This document shows positions 8,879-16,869 of a stretch of DNA of 64,000 bases, in pieces. The position numbers and the translations under genes were made by a program. Each line of letters opens with the position of its first letter. Position 1 is the first letter of the stretch. The stretch is taken from NCBI GenBank assembly GCA_016177805.1, contig JACOUN010000101.1:28162-92161 (forward strand), in the 5' to 3' direction. The DNA is from Rhodocyclales bacterium. Its GTDB lineage: Bacteria > Pseudomonadota > Gammaproteobacteria > Burkholderiales > Rhodocyclaceae. The notes beneath the pieces were generated by a model. It was not told the DNA's origin, did no database searches, and was given only the letters and a program-made list of their open reading frames with translations.

Positions 8879-9688
8879 TCAATTGCAGCTACTCCTGGCG
8901 CGCGCGGCGCAGGTCGCCGCGTCGCGGGCCTGCACTGGCAACGTGTCGCCCTCGGCGGCATAGAGTTCGTGCAGCATGGCTTCGGTGACGCGGTCGGCCG
9001 GCAGGTCGAACGCCACCTCGCCGTCGCGCAGGCCGACGATGCGCGGAAACCACTTGAGCGCGAGGTCGACCGCGTGCAGCGACGCGAACAGGCTGGCGCC
9101 GCGACGCACCGATTCTTCCACCAGCTCGCCCAGCGCCGCGTCGGCGAGCGCTGGATCGAGCGCGGACACCGGCTCGTCGGCAAGAATCAGGTCGGGCTGC
9201 TGATAGAGCACGCGGGCGATGCCGACACGCTGCAACTGCCCGCCCGAGAGGCGGTCGCATCGCTCGAACAGGCGGTCGGCCAGATCGAAGCGCGCCAGCG
9301 TCGCCTGGGCACCGGCGATATCGACCGGATAGAGCAGCGACAGCAGCCCCTTCCAGGCCGGCCAGCGACCGAGCCGCCCGGCGTGGATCGCCGTGACCAC
9401 GCGCTGGCGCGGCGGAATCGGCGGGCTCTGGTGGATCGTGCCGACGCGGGTGCGCAAACGCCGCAGCGCCCCGGCCGACAAGCGCCAGGGATTCGCATCG
9501 AGGATTTCGAGCCGCCCCTCGCTCGGGCGCAGCGCGGTGCCGAGCAGGCGGATCAGACTGGTCTTGCCGGCGCCCGACGGCCCGATCACCGCCACCCGCT
9601 CACCGCGGTCGGCGCGCAACGAAATCCGCCCCAGGGCGCGAAAGCCGTTGTCGTGGATCAGCCCCACGCCTTCAAGTTCGAATCCCAT
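8879..9688 (-). CDS. ABC transporter ATP-binding protein, PhnC-like (selenate-type importer)
   Basis: A 269-residue ATPase with Walker A GPSGAGKT (36-43), signature LSGGQ (147-151) and Walker B LILADEP (167-173) followed by the D-loop SALDP. This is a complete, apparently functional nucleotide-binding domain of the PhnC family. GGAGCGAG precedes the ATG at 9688. It lies 30 bp behind the substrate-binding protein gene and upstream of the two permease genes, giving binding protein, ATPase, permease, permease in one transcription unit. The selD fusion gene is directly upstream, which argues for selenate or selenite rather than phosphonate as cargo. Confidence 0.88.
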   Translation of the reverse strand: MGFELEGVGLIHDNGFRALGRISLRADRGERVAVIGPSGAGKTSLIRLLGTALRPSEGRLEILDANPWRLSAGALRRLRTRVGTIHQSPPIPPRQRVVTAIHAGRLGRWPAWKGLLSLLYPVDIAGAQATLARFDLADRLFERCDRLSGGQLQRVGIARVLYQQPDLILADEPVSALDPALADAALGELVEESVRRGASLFASLHAVDLALKWFPRIVGLRDGEVAFDLPADRVTEAMLHELYAAEGDTLPVQARDAATCAARARSSCN

Positions 9689-9718
9689 ACGCTCGCTCCG
9701 ATGATCGGGGGATCATGC

Positions 9719-10582
9719 CTACTTGATCAGCCCGGCGGCACGCGCGGCGCGCTCGATGCCGTCGTAGTTGCCAGGGTGGGTGGTGACGAATTTCGAGGCG
9801 CGCTGCAGCGCCATCAGCTCGCGCTGCGCCGGATCGGCCGGATCGAGCTTGAGGAAGGCGTCGCGGATCTTGTCGCGCAGCGCCGGATCGAGGCCGGGCC
9901 GCACGGTCCAGTTGTAGTCGAAATACGGCGGCGTGGTGGCGATGACCCTGACCCGCCCGGCGTTGGCATCGCCCTTTTCGAGCAGCTTGTCCATCACCGA
10001 GGCATTGAGCACGCCGGCCCCGGCGCGTCCGGAGGCAACGAACGCAACAGTCGCATCGTGTGCGCCGGAGAACGCGATCCGGGCAAAGTCACGCTCCGGA
10101 TCGATGCCTTGCCGCAGCAGGAAGTCGCGCGGCATCAGATGCCCCGAGGTCGAGGACGGCGAGCCGAAGGCGAAGGTGCTGCCCTTGAGTTCGGCAAGCG
10201 ATTTGACCGGGCTGTCGGCCGGCACGATGAACTTGCTGGTGAACGCCGTGTCTTCGACGCGCTGCACGATGGGCAGCGCCTCGCCGTTGGTGCGCAGCCG
10301 GGCCTGGACGAAGGTGAATCCGCCCAGCCAGGCCAGATCGATCTTCTTCGCCGCCAGCCCTTCGACCACGGCGGCGTAGTCGCTGACCGGGGTGAACACC
10401 ACCTTGAGGCCGGTCTCCCTTTCGAGATAATCACCGAGCGGCTTGAACTTGCGCTGCAACTCGGTCGGCGCCTCGTCCGGAATCGCCGATACGCGCAGGA
10501 CCTGGGCGTGGACCGCGAAGCTGGCGAGTAACGGCGCGAGCACTAGCGCGCAGCGGGCAATCAGGCGGGGCAAGGGATACAT
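9719..10582 (-). CDS. Putative selenate ABC transporter substrate-binding protein (PhnD-like)
   Basis: A 287-residue periplasmic binding protein with an ordinary Sec signal peptide ending near 'AVHAQ'. The mature start 'VLRVSAIPDEAPTELQRKF' and 'FGSPSSTSGHLMPRDF' match the PhnD-like subfamily that NCBI names putative selenate ABC transporter substrate-binding protein, typically found beside selD. The start at 10582 is chosen because it gives the signal peptide directly. A GTG at 10636 overlapping the selD stop is possible and would add 18 residues in front. It binds the substrate and delivers it to the two permeases encoded downstream. Ligand identity has not been proved for this family, to my knowledge. 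Confidence 0.85.
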   Translation of the reverse strand: MYPLPRLIARCALVLAPLLASFAVHAQVLRVSAIPDEAPTELQRKFKPLGDYLERETGLKVVFTPVSDYAAVVEGLAAKKIDLAWLGGFTFVQARLRTNGEALPIVQRVEDTAFTSKFIVPADSPVKSLAELKGSTFAFGSPSSTSGHLMPRDFLLRQGIDPERDFARIAFSGAHDATVAFVASGRAGAGVLNASVMDKLLEKGDANAGRVRVIATTPPYFDYNWTVRPGLDPALRDKIRDAFLKLDPADPAQRELMALQRASKFVTTHPGNYDGIERAARAAGLIK

Positions 10583-10632
10583 GGCGTTCTGCTCGGGTGG
10601 TCGGGTGGGCTGGCATGGGACGGCGGCCTGGG

Positions 10633-12912
10633 TCACGACAGCACCCGGATCGGCTCGATCGCGTCGCCCTGGGCAAGCACGCGGCCGATCCGCGCGGTTC
10701 GCGCATAGCCCAGCGCGCGCAGCGCGGCAACGCAGGCGTCGGCCCGGTCGGCAGGCACGCTGGCGAGCAGGCCGCCAGCGGTCTGCGGGTCGAACAATAG
10801 CGCATAGGCGGGGTGACGCGAAGCCTCGGGCTGGTTGCGCAACGCCCGGCGCAGCCGCACGTTGGCCGGCTGTAGCGAACTGAGCAAGCCGGCGGCCGCC
10901 ATTTCGGCGGCGCCGTCGAGCAGCGGCAAGGCGTTCAGGTCGATCTCGGCGTCGACGCCCGAGGGTCGCGTCATCTCGACCAGATGCCCGAGCAGGCCGA
11001 AGCCGGTCAGGTCGGTGCAGGCCGTCACGCCGTGCGCGACCAGGCAGGGCACGGCCGCCTGGTTGGAAACCTGCATCGACGCGAGCGCCGCGTCGATCCA
11101 GCGCCCGCGCGCCGCCAGCCGCGCGTGTGCCGCGAACAGCGTGCCGGTGCCGATCGGCTTGGTCAGGATCAGCACGTCACCGGCGCGCATGCCGCCCTTG
11201 CGCAGCACCCCGCCCAGGCGCTCGTCGATCAGCCCGTTGATCGCGAAGCCCAGCGCCAGCTCTTGCCCCTCGCCGGTGTGGCCGCCGACCAGCGCGCAGC
11301 CGGCCGCGTTCAGCACTTCAACCGCGCCGGCCATCATCTGGAACACCGTATCCTCGACCTTGCTTTCCAGCCCCGGCGGCACCGTGGCGATCGCGGTCGC
11401 CGACTGCGCCTCGCCACCCATCGCGAAGATGTCGCCGAGCGCGTGATTGGCGGCGATGCGGCCAAACACCCACGGGTCGTCGATGAAGGCGCGGAAGAAA
11501 TCGACGCTATGCACCAGCGCCTGACCCGGCGGCACGCGCAGCACCGCCGCGTCGTCGGGCGCGTGCAGGCCGATCAGCACGTCGTCGCGCTCGACCGGAT
11601 GGATTCCGGCCAGTGCCCGCGACAGCACCGTCGCGCCAACCTTGGCGCCGCACCCGCCGCAGCGCATCGCGATCGCCGAAATCGCCTGCGCCTGCTCGGC
11701 CGCTTCGAGCGGCACCGGGGTCGCGGACGATGTCGCGGCGCTCGCCTGCATCGGCGGAAAATCGCTGAAACGCCGCATGAAACGCCGATCGATCCAGTCC
11801 TTCCAGCGCCACACCCAGTCACCGCGCGCAAAAAACCAGCCGCGCGAAGCAACCGCGTGGCGCTCGCCCGTGCTGATCAGCGCAAGCCAGCGGCGCTGCG
11901 GCCGGTAGGGGCGCAAGGGTTGGCGCAGCACCGAGCGGCGCAGGTTGTCAGCCAGCGGCGGGCCCATGCGCACCGCGAACACCCCGGCCTTTTCGAGCGG
12001 CTGGCCGTTCATGGCCGCGCAGTCACCGGCGGCGAAGATCTGCGCATCGGTTTCGCTTTGCAGCGTGTCGCGCACGCGGATGAAGCCGTCGGCGTCGAGC
12101 GCCAGCCCGGTGTCGCGCAGCCATGGCGCGCCGCCCGCCTGGGTCACCCAGACGATCTCGTCGGCATCGAGCCACTGACCATCGCGCATCTGCAGCCGCC
12201 CGGCCGCGACCTGGGTCACTTCGGCGTTGCAGTGCAGCTCGACCCCGCGCTCGACCAGCACCCGCGTAAAGGTGCGCCGCACTGCGGCGTTGTGGGTCGG
12301 CAGAATGACGGGGCCGGCCGAGAACAGGTGAAAACGCAACTCGTCCGGGTCGCGCCCGAGCGCCACCCGCTCGCCACGCAGGCGATGGCGCATCGCCAGG
12401 GTCAGTTCCACCCCGCCGGCACCGGCGCCGACCACCGCGATGGTGGTCGGCCCGGCGTGGCAACGCACGCGTTCGAGCAGCGCCAGCCAGCGCTCGTTGA
12501 AGCGGCGGATCGGCTTGACCGGCAGCGCGTGCTCGGCCGCCCCGGCCACCGACGCGAGCCGTGGCGTGGAGCCGATGTTGATCGACAGTACGTCGTAGGG
12601 CACCGGCGGACGGGTGCGGCACAGCACCTTGCGCGCGGCCCGGTCGATGCCGGTGACCTCGTCGCGGTAATAGCGCGCGCCCGCGTATCCGGCCAGGCGC
12701 CGCAGGTCGATATGCACGTCGTCGTATCCGTAGTGCCCCGCGATGTAGCCCGGCAGCATGCCCGAGTAGGGCGTGTCGGTGTCGGTGCAGATCACCGTCA
12801 GGCGCACGCCCGGCACGGGGTCCATCGCGAACATGCGCAGCACCCCCACATGGCTGTGACCGCCGCCGACCAGAACAATGTCGCGCACGATCGCGGTCGC
12901 CGCTACCTGCAT
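10633..12912 (-). CDS. selD: FAD-dependent oxidoreductase fused to selenophosphate synthase (SelD/SenC role)
   Basis: A 759-residue two-domain protein. Residues 1-~385 are an NDH-2-like pyridine-nucleotide-disulfide oxidoreductase: FAD motif GGGHSH (16-21), NAD(P) motif GAGAGG (162-167) and the second FAD motif 'IFAAGDCA' (292-299). Residues ~415-759 are SelD: the glycine-rich loop 'CGGCGAKVG' puts the catalytic Cys at 421 (a normal Cys, not Sec) and Lys at 424. Conserved 'DDAAVL', 'GGHT' and 'DPQTAGGLL' follow. SelD makes selenophosphate from selenide and ATP. The N-terminal half belongs to the family named for its position N-terminal to SelD; its role is unknown, perhaps redox delivery of selenide. 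A strong GGAGGAG precedes the ATG. It lies between senB and the importer genes. Confidence 0.93.
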   Translation of the reverse strand: MQVAATAIVRDIVLVGGGHSHVGVLRMFAMDPVPGVRLTVICTDTDTPYSGMLPGYIAGHYGYDDVHIDLRRLAGYAGARYYRDEVTGIDRAARKVLCRTRPPVPYDVLSINIGSTPRLASVAGAAEHALPVKPIRRFNERWLALLERVRCHAGPTTIAVVGAGAGGVELTLAMRHRLRGERVALGRDPDELRFHLFSAGPVILPTHNAAVRRTFTRVLVERGVELHCNAEVTQVAAGRLQMRDGQWLDADEIVWVTQAGGAPWLRDTGLALDADGFIRVRDTLQSETDAQIFAAGDCAAMNGQPLEKAGVFAVRMGPPLADNLRRSVLRQPLRPYRPQRRWLALISTGERHAVASRGWFFARGDWVWRWKDWIDRRFMRRFSDFPPMQASAATSSATPVPLEAAEQAQAISAIAMRCGGCGAKVGATVLSRALAGIHPVERDDVLIGLHAPDDAAVLRVPPGQALVHSVDFFRAFIDDPWVFGRIAANHALGDIFAMGGEAQSATAIATVPPGLESKVEDTVFQMMAGAVEVLNAAGCALVGGHTGEGQELALGFAINGLIDERLGGVLRKGGMRAGDVLILTKPIGTGTLFAAHARLAARGRWIDAALASMQVSNQAAVPCLVAHGVTACTDLTGFGLLGHLVEMTRPSGVDAEIDLNALPLLDGAAEMAAAGLLSSLQPANVRLRRALRNQPEASRHPAYALLFDPQTAGGLLASVPADRADACVAALRALGYARTARIGRVLAQGDAIEPIRVLS

Positions 12913-12938
12913 TCAGACTCCTCCGTCGCGTTGCTTCA

Positions 12939-12979
12939 GGTTCAACCCGGTTTCAACCGGGTTTCAACCGGGTTTCAAC
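12939..12979. repeat. Short tandem repeat (11-bp unit GGTTTCAACCG)
   Basis: Two exact 11-bp units (12949-12970), a partial third (to 12979) and a degenerate first copy (12939-12948). The array covers the last codons and stop of senB and part of the senB-selD spacer. The 11-bp period is not a multiple of three, so copy-number change would move the senB stop codon. The unit is itself self-complementary (GGTTnnAACC), so the array can fold into hairpins in the transcript. Confidence 0.75.
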
Positions 12980-13944
12980 ATCTCGCCGACCAGCCCATGC
13001 AGTGCCGCGCGCTCGCGTTGCGGCGCGAACAGCGGTGCCCGCGCACAACACTGCGCGACCAGCCGCCGCATGAAATCGTCGCCCGGCACGCGCTGCGACT
13101 GGCGACAGCGCCGCAGCAGCGCTGCCAGCGCCTCGGCATCGTCCCACGAAAAATAGCCGGAGTAGTCGCCACCGAGCATGCCGACGTTGCCTTCGATGCG
13201 GGACGCCAGCACCGGCGTGCCGCTCGTCACCGCCTCCATCACCACATGCGCGCCGCCTTCCATGCGGCTGGCGTGAACCAGCAGGTGCGCGCGCTGGATG
13301 CGGCGGCGCACCTGCTCGTGCGCAAGCCCGCCCAGCCAGCGGTAGTTCGGCACCGCCGCCATGGTCGCGCGCGCGGCCTCGCCCAGCACCGGATCGAGCG
13401 GCTCACCGATGTGGTCGATGCGGATGTCGTCGCAACCGGAGAGCAGACGCGCCGCCGCAAACAGCGTTTGCGGCGACTTCTCGTCGCGCAGGTGGCCGAC
13501 CATCACCGCGCGCAGGTGATGGGTCGATTTGTCCAGCGTCTGGCGGGGCGGGGTGGACTGGAAGATCACCCGCGCCTTGTGGCGCAGTTCCGCCGGCAGC
13601 GAGCGCGGCGCGCACTCCTGCAACACCACCAGCGCCTGCGCCAGCTCCAGCGACCGGCGCGCCGAGGCGTCGGTGTCGATGTCGCGATACAGGTCGGTGC
13701 CGGTCAGCACCACCGCCAGGCCCGCGCCCGGATGCGCCCCGGCCCAGGCCGCGATCGCATCGGCCGAGCGGCGCGCGTGCAGCGCGATCATCGCGACGTC
13801 GCCGCCCGCCAGTGCATCGGGCCAGGCCTTGACGATGCGCGCGCGCGCCACCCCCGCGAGGTGGTGCCGCCAGCGCCGCGCCGTCTGCCAGTTGCCGTTG
13901 TTGGCATCGCGCAGCGCGGGGCTGACGATCACCACTTGCGGCAT
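12964..13944 (-). CDS. senB: SenB-like selenosugar synthase (GT-B glycosyltransferase)
   Basis: A 326-residue GT-B fold protein. The N-terminus has the expected 'VVIVSPA' strand followed by 'NNGNWQTARRW', and the C-terminal domain has the EX7E motif ('MEGGAHVVMEAV') of retaining GT4-type enzymes. SenB joins selenophosphate to a UDP-sugar to give a 1-seleno-sugar, the selenium donor for SenA. Placement between senA (divergent) and selD supports this strongly over an ordinary glycosyltransferase. The start at 13944 matches the family N-terminus; an ATG at 13962 would add six residues. The 3' end runs into an 11-bp tandem repeat. Confidence 0.88.
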   Translation of the reverse strand: MPQVVIVSPALRDANNGNWQTARRWRHHLAGVARARIVKAWPDALAGGDVAMIALHARRSADAIAAWAGAHPGAGLAVVLTGTDLYRDIDTDASARRSLELAQALVVLQECAPRSLPAELRHKARVIFQSTPPRQTLDKSTHHLRAVMVGHLRDEKSPQTLFAAARLLSGCDDIRIDHIGEPLDPVLGEAARATMAAVPNYRWLGGLAHEQVRRRIQRAHLLVHASRMEGGAHVVMEAVTSGTPVLASRIEGNVGMLGGDYSGYFSWDDAEALAALLRRCRQSQRVPGDDFMRRLVAQCCARAPLFAPQRERAALHGLVGEMLKPG

Positions 13945-13979
13945 ACTCGGAATATCGCCCATTGCCTGCCATCCCGCCC

Positions 13980-15137
13980 ATGACTACCGACCATGCCGCC
14001 GCCGAAACCGCACGCCGGGGCGACCGCCTCGCGCTTGCCACCGCCCTTGCCGACAGCCGGGCGCGCACGCTCGCGCTGCTCGAAGCGTACACCACCGCGC
14101 TCGGCCCCGCGCTCGTGGTGCCCTGCACGCCGCAGTTCAATCCGCCACTGTGGGAGGCCGGGCACATCGGATGGTTCCAGGATTACTGGATCGCGCGCAA
14201 CCAGCAGCGCGCGCTCGGCACGGCCTGCGACCCCGACCACGCGCGGCCCGCCGGACGCATGCCGGGAGCCGACGCGCGGTACAACTCGAGCCGGGTCGCG
14301 CACGACACCCGCTGGCAACTCGACCTGCCCGAGCTGACCGCCACGCGCGCCTACCTGGCCGACGCGCTGGCGGATACGCTGGCGCTGCTCGCGGACACGG
14401 CGGAAACCGACGCCGACCTGTATTTCTTCCGCCTCGCGCTGTTCCACGAGGACATGCATGGCGAGGCCGGCATCTACATGGCGCAAGCGCTCGACATCGC
14501 GCTGCCCGACACCTTGCTCGCGCCGGAGCAGACCGTCACGCAACAGCAGGCGTTGCGCGTCCCGGCGCGAACCTGGACCCTCGGCCGGGACGGCGACGGG
14601 TTCGCCTTCGACAACGAGCTGGCGCCGCACCCAGTGACGGTGCCGGCCTTCGAGATCGACGCCGAGGTACTCAGTTGGGGCCGCTATCTGCCGTTCGTCG
14701 AACAGACCGGCAACGCACCCCCACGCTACCTGCGCCATGAGGATGGACGCTGGCGGCAATGCCGCTTCGGCCAGTGGCACGACCTGTCGCTCGACGCTCC
14801 GGCGGTGCATCTGCGCCTGGATGAAGCCGAAGCCTGGTGCCGCTGGGCCGGCCGCCGCCTGCCCGGCGAAGCCGAATGGGAAATCGCCGCACTGACGCAG
14901 CCGCGATTTCGCTGGGGCCAGGTGTGGGAATGGACCGCCAGCCGCTTCCAGCCCTACCCCGGCTTCATCGCCCACCCCTACCGCGACTACTCCGCCCCGT
15001 GGTTCGGCGACCGCTACGTGCTGCGCGGCGCGAGCCGCGCGACCAGTCCGCGCATGGCGCATCCACGCTACCGCAACTTCTTCACCCCCGAACGCAACGA
15101 CCTGCACTGCGGCTTTCGCAGTTGCGCACGCGACTAG
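13980..15137 (+). CDS. senA: SenA-like selenoneine synthase (EgtB-related non-heme iron enzyme)
   Basis: A 385-residue protein with an N-terminal DinB-like domain (1-~170) and a C-terminal formylglycine-enzyme/sulfatase-modifying domain (~190-385), the EgtB/OvoA build. The iron facial triad is visible: His62 in 'WEAGHIGW', and His156 and His160 in 'LFHEDMHGE'. SenA couples the selenosugar from SenB to hercynine by an oxidative C-Se bond; later C-Se cleavage yields selenoneine. Neighbouring senB and selD separate it from plain ergothioneine EgtB. The start at 13980 (ATG) is preferred over TTG at 13962. No egtD (hercynine synthase) is in the window. Its stop codon lies inside the CTAG terminal repeat of the adjacent element. 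Confidence 0.87.
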   Translation: MTTDHAAAETARRGDRLALATALADSRARTLALLEAYTTALGPALVVPCTPQFNPPLWEAGHIGWFQDYWIARNQQRALGTACDPDHARPAGRMPGADARYNSSRVAHDTRWQLDLPELTATRAYLADALADTLALLADTAETDADLYFFRLALFHEDMHGEAGIYMAQALDIALPDTLLAPEQTVTQQQALRVPARTWTLGRDGDGFAFDNELAPHPVTVPAFEIDAEVLSWGRYLPFVEQTGNAPPRYLRHEDGRWRQCRFGQWHDLSLDAPAVHLRLDEAEAWCRWAGRRLPGEAEWEIAALTQPRFRWGQVWEWTASRFQPYPGFIAHPYRDYSAPWFGDRYVLRGASRATSPRMAHPRYRNFFTPERNDLHCGFRSCARD

Positions 15138-15341
15138 TGGTCTGCTTCGCAAATCAAGGAACATGACGAAAACGATGGCTTGAGGTGCAGGGCAAGGCGC
15201 GAACCGCAGCAATAGTCGTCACTATTGCGAGGATGAGCAACGCCGCCATGCGCCACAAGACGCGTTTTCGTGTTTGAGCAACGCCGCCATGCGCCACAAG
15301 ACGCGTTTTCGTGTTTCGGTATTTGCGAAGCAGACCACTAG
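15134..15341. mobile_element. MITE-like repeat element with CTAG ends (copy A)
   Basis: A 208-bp non-coding element bounded by a perfect inverted repeat of 21 bp, starting CTAGTGGTCTGCTTCGCAAA at each end. Inside are a short hairpin (GCAATAGT-cgtc-ACTATTGC) and a 41-bp tandem duplication. Outer segments 'gaaaacg' and 'cgttttc' can also pair, so the whole element may form a long stem. The left end supplies the stop codon of senA and the right end abuts the lysE stop. A core shared with the element at 46190-46422 ('GGCAAGGCGCGA', 'GAGCAACGCCGCCA') marks them as relatives. Confidence 0.65.
15235..15316. repeat. 41-bp perfect tandem duplication
   Basis: Two identical 41-bp units (15235-15275 and 15276-15316), beginning GAGCAACGCCGCCATGCGCC and ending in GTTTTCGTGTTT. 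They lie inside the CTAG-ended element. Perfect identity suggests a recent duplication. Confidence 0.9.
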
Positions 15342-15342
15342 T

Positions 15343-15966
15343 TCAACGCGCCCAGGCGATGCCGAACGCGAGGCCGACCAGAACCACGCCGGTCACGCGC
15401 TCGACCTTGCCCACATGCGCCATGAAGCGCCGTACCACCGGCGGATGCCCGGCCGCCCGTGCGATGCACAGATCCCACAGCAGCACGGCGCAGAACATCC
15501 ACGCGCCATAGGCCAGTTGCGCGGCCATGGGGGTGTCGCGCTCGAACCCCAGCGAAAACAGGCTGGCGTAGAAAAGCGAGTTCTTCGGGTTGAGTATCCC
15601 CGAAAGGAACCCGGTGTGGCATTCCCGCCACCAACCACCCGGCGTTTGCTCCTTGGCAACGACATCCAGCGCCGGGGTGTCGCCCCGCACGTTGAGGAAA
15701 CGCCAGCCCAGCCACGCAAGGTAGGCGCACCCAGCCCATTTGAGCAACGCGAACAGGCCCGCGACTTCCTGCACCACCGCGACACCGCTGATCGCCAGCG
15801 TGATGTACACCCCGTTGGCGAGCGCGATGCCCACGCACACGCCGCTGGCGACGCGGACGCCGTTGACCACGGCGCTGCGTACGATCAGAAAGAAATCCGG
15901 ACCGGGACTGAGCAGCGCCAGAAAATGCGCACCCGCGATCACCAGGAATTGCTGCCACACCGCCAT
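15343..15966 (-). CDS. LysE/RhtB-family amino-acid exporter
   Basis: A 207-residue membrane protein with about six helices. The N-terminal family motif is clear: 'LSPGPDFFLIVRSAVVNG' with the conserved glycine-rich region after it. RhtB/LysE proteins export amino acids such as threonine, homoserine, lysine or related compounds. The start at 15966 has GTGGAG seven bases upstream; an upstream ATG at 15990 would add eight residues. Gene order places it next to an AraC-type regulator gene on the same strand, 45 bp upstream, so the two may be cotranscribed. The substrate is not deducible. Confidence 0.88.
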   Translation of the reverse strand: MAVWQQFLVIAGAHFLALLSPGPDFFLIVRSAVVNGVRVASGVCVGIALANGVYITLAISGVAVVQEVAGLFALLKWAGCAYLAWLGWRFLNVRGDTPALDVVAKEQTPGGWWRECHTGFLSGILNPKNSLFYASLFSLGFERDTPMAAQLAYGAWMFCAVLLWDLCIARAAGHPPVVRRFMAHVGKVERVTGVVLVGLAFGIAWAR

Positions 15967-16011
15967 GCCGTTACTCCACTCTTGTTGCAATGAGCGGAGC
16001 TTCGCAGGGTG

Positions 16012-16869
16012 TCAGGATTTGGTATTGAACGAAATTGCGCCGCCGACACGGCGGTATTGACCGGGCGTGACCGCCACGCGCTGCTTGAACGCGCGCTGGA
16101 AGTGGCTCTGATCGGAAAAACCGAGTTGCAGCGCGGCCTCGGCCAGCGGCACACCCTGATCGAGCAGATGGCGCGCGCGACGGATACGCAGATCGATCTG
16201 CCAGGCATGCGGCGTCATGCCGACGGCGCGGCTGAACGCCCGCACGAAGTGGTAGCGGCTCATGCCGGCGGCCGCCGCAAGCTCATGCAGGGGCAACGCT
16301 TCGGCGCAGCGCGCCGCAATCATCGCCTGCGCGTCTTGCAGTCGATCGCGCAACCCGGCGAGTTCCGCACAGGGCGCACGATGGAGCGCACGCGACCACG
16401 CCCGCCCGAAGATCTCGCCGACAAACAGCAGAACCGTCGCCTCCTTGTCCTCGATCGAATGCTCGCCGAACAGGCAGGCGTTGAGGCGGGTAAGCCGCTC
16501 ATGTATCCGGCGCGGCGCCACCCCGGACGGCAACCGGTTGAGCACCACCGCATCGAACGGCCCCATTTCGCCGACCACGCCACGCACCCAGTCCTCGTCG
16601 AGGTAGAGCATCTGGTAGCTCCAGCGTCCGTCCTTCTCGGGATTGCACGCGTGCACTTCGCCAGCCGGAATCAACACCACATCGCCGCGCGTCAGGCGCT
16701 GCCGCCGGGCACCCCGGCTGAACACGCTTTGCCCGTCGTCGACGGCCCCGAGCGACAACGTGGCATGCGCGTGCGGCGCATAACACGCCGCGCTGTCATT
16801 GGCGCGGCGGCTCTCGACGAACGGCAGGGCGGGTGAGCGCCAGAAGTGGTGAACGGGTTTTCGCGACAT
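16012..16869 (-). CDS. AraC-family regulator with cupin-type sensor domain
   Basis: A 285-residue regulator. The N-terminal ~150 residues contain a cupin-like AraC binding fold ('HAHATLSLGAVDDG', 'LIPAGEVHACNP'). The C-terminal ~100 residues form the AraC DNA-binding domain, ending with 'QLGFSDQSHFQRAFKQRVAVTPGQYRR'. The start at 16869 fits the usual N-terminus; the frame remains open to 17010 but that part has no family similarity. This architecture commonly sits beside LysE exporters, as here, and probably controls the exporter in response to its substrate. Confidence 0.87.
   Translation of the reverse strand: MSRKPVHHFWRSPALPFVESRRANDSAACYAPHAHATLSLGAVDDGQSVFSRGARRQRLTRGDVVLIPAGEVHACNPEKDGRWSYQMLYLDEDWVRGVVGEMGPFDAVVLNRLPSGVAPRRIHERLTRLNACLFGEHSIEDKEATVLLFVGEIFGRAWSRALHRAPCAELAGLRDRLQDAQAMIAARCAEALPLHELAAAAGMSRYHFVRAFSRAVGMTPHAWQIDLRIRRARHLLDQGVPLAEAALQLGFSDQSHFQRAFKQRVAVTPGQYRRVGGAISFNTKS

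Noticed and set aside
7144..10582. Phosphonate (phnCDE) uptake operon
   Set aside because: No C-P lyase or phosphonatase genes are near. The receptor subfamily and the selD/sen neighbours favour a selenium oxyanion.
12939..12979. CRISPR or iteron origin
   Set aside because: The unit is only 11 bp, the array is under 45 bp, and no replication or cas gene is near.
10984..13983. A 999-codon open frame on the plus strand opposite selD and senB
   Set aside because: It is the antisense of two well-supported genes in high-GC DNA. Its translation is low-complexity (Arg/His/Gln-rich) and resembles no family.
13980..15137. Ergothioneine EgtB
   Set aside because: The fold is shared, but the divergent SenB-like gene and adjacent selD make selenoneine synthase the better reading.
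15235..15316. CRISPR-like repeats
   Set aside because: Two head-to-tail units with no spacers and no cas genes; it is a simple tandem duplication.
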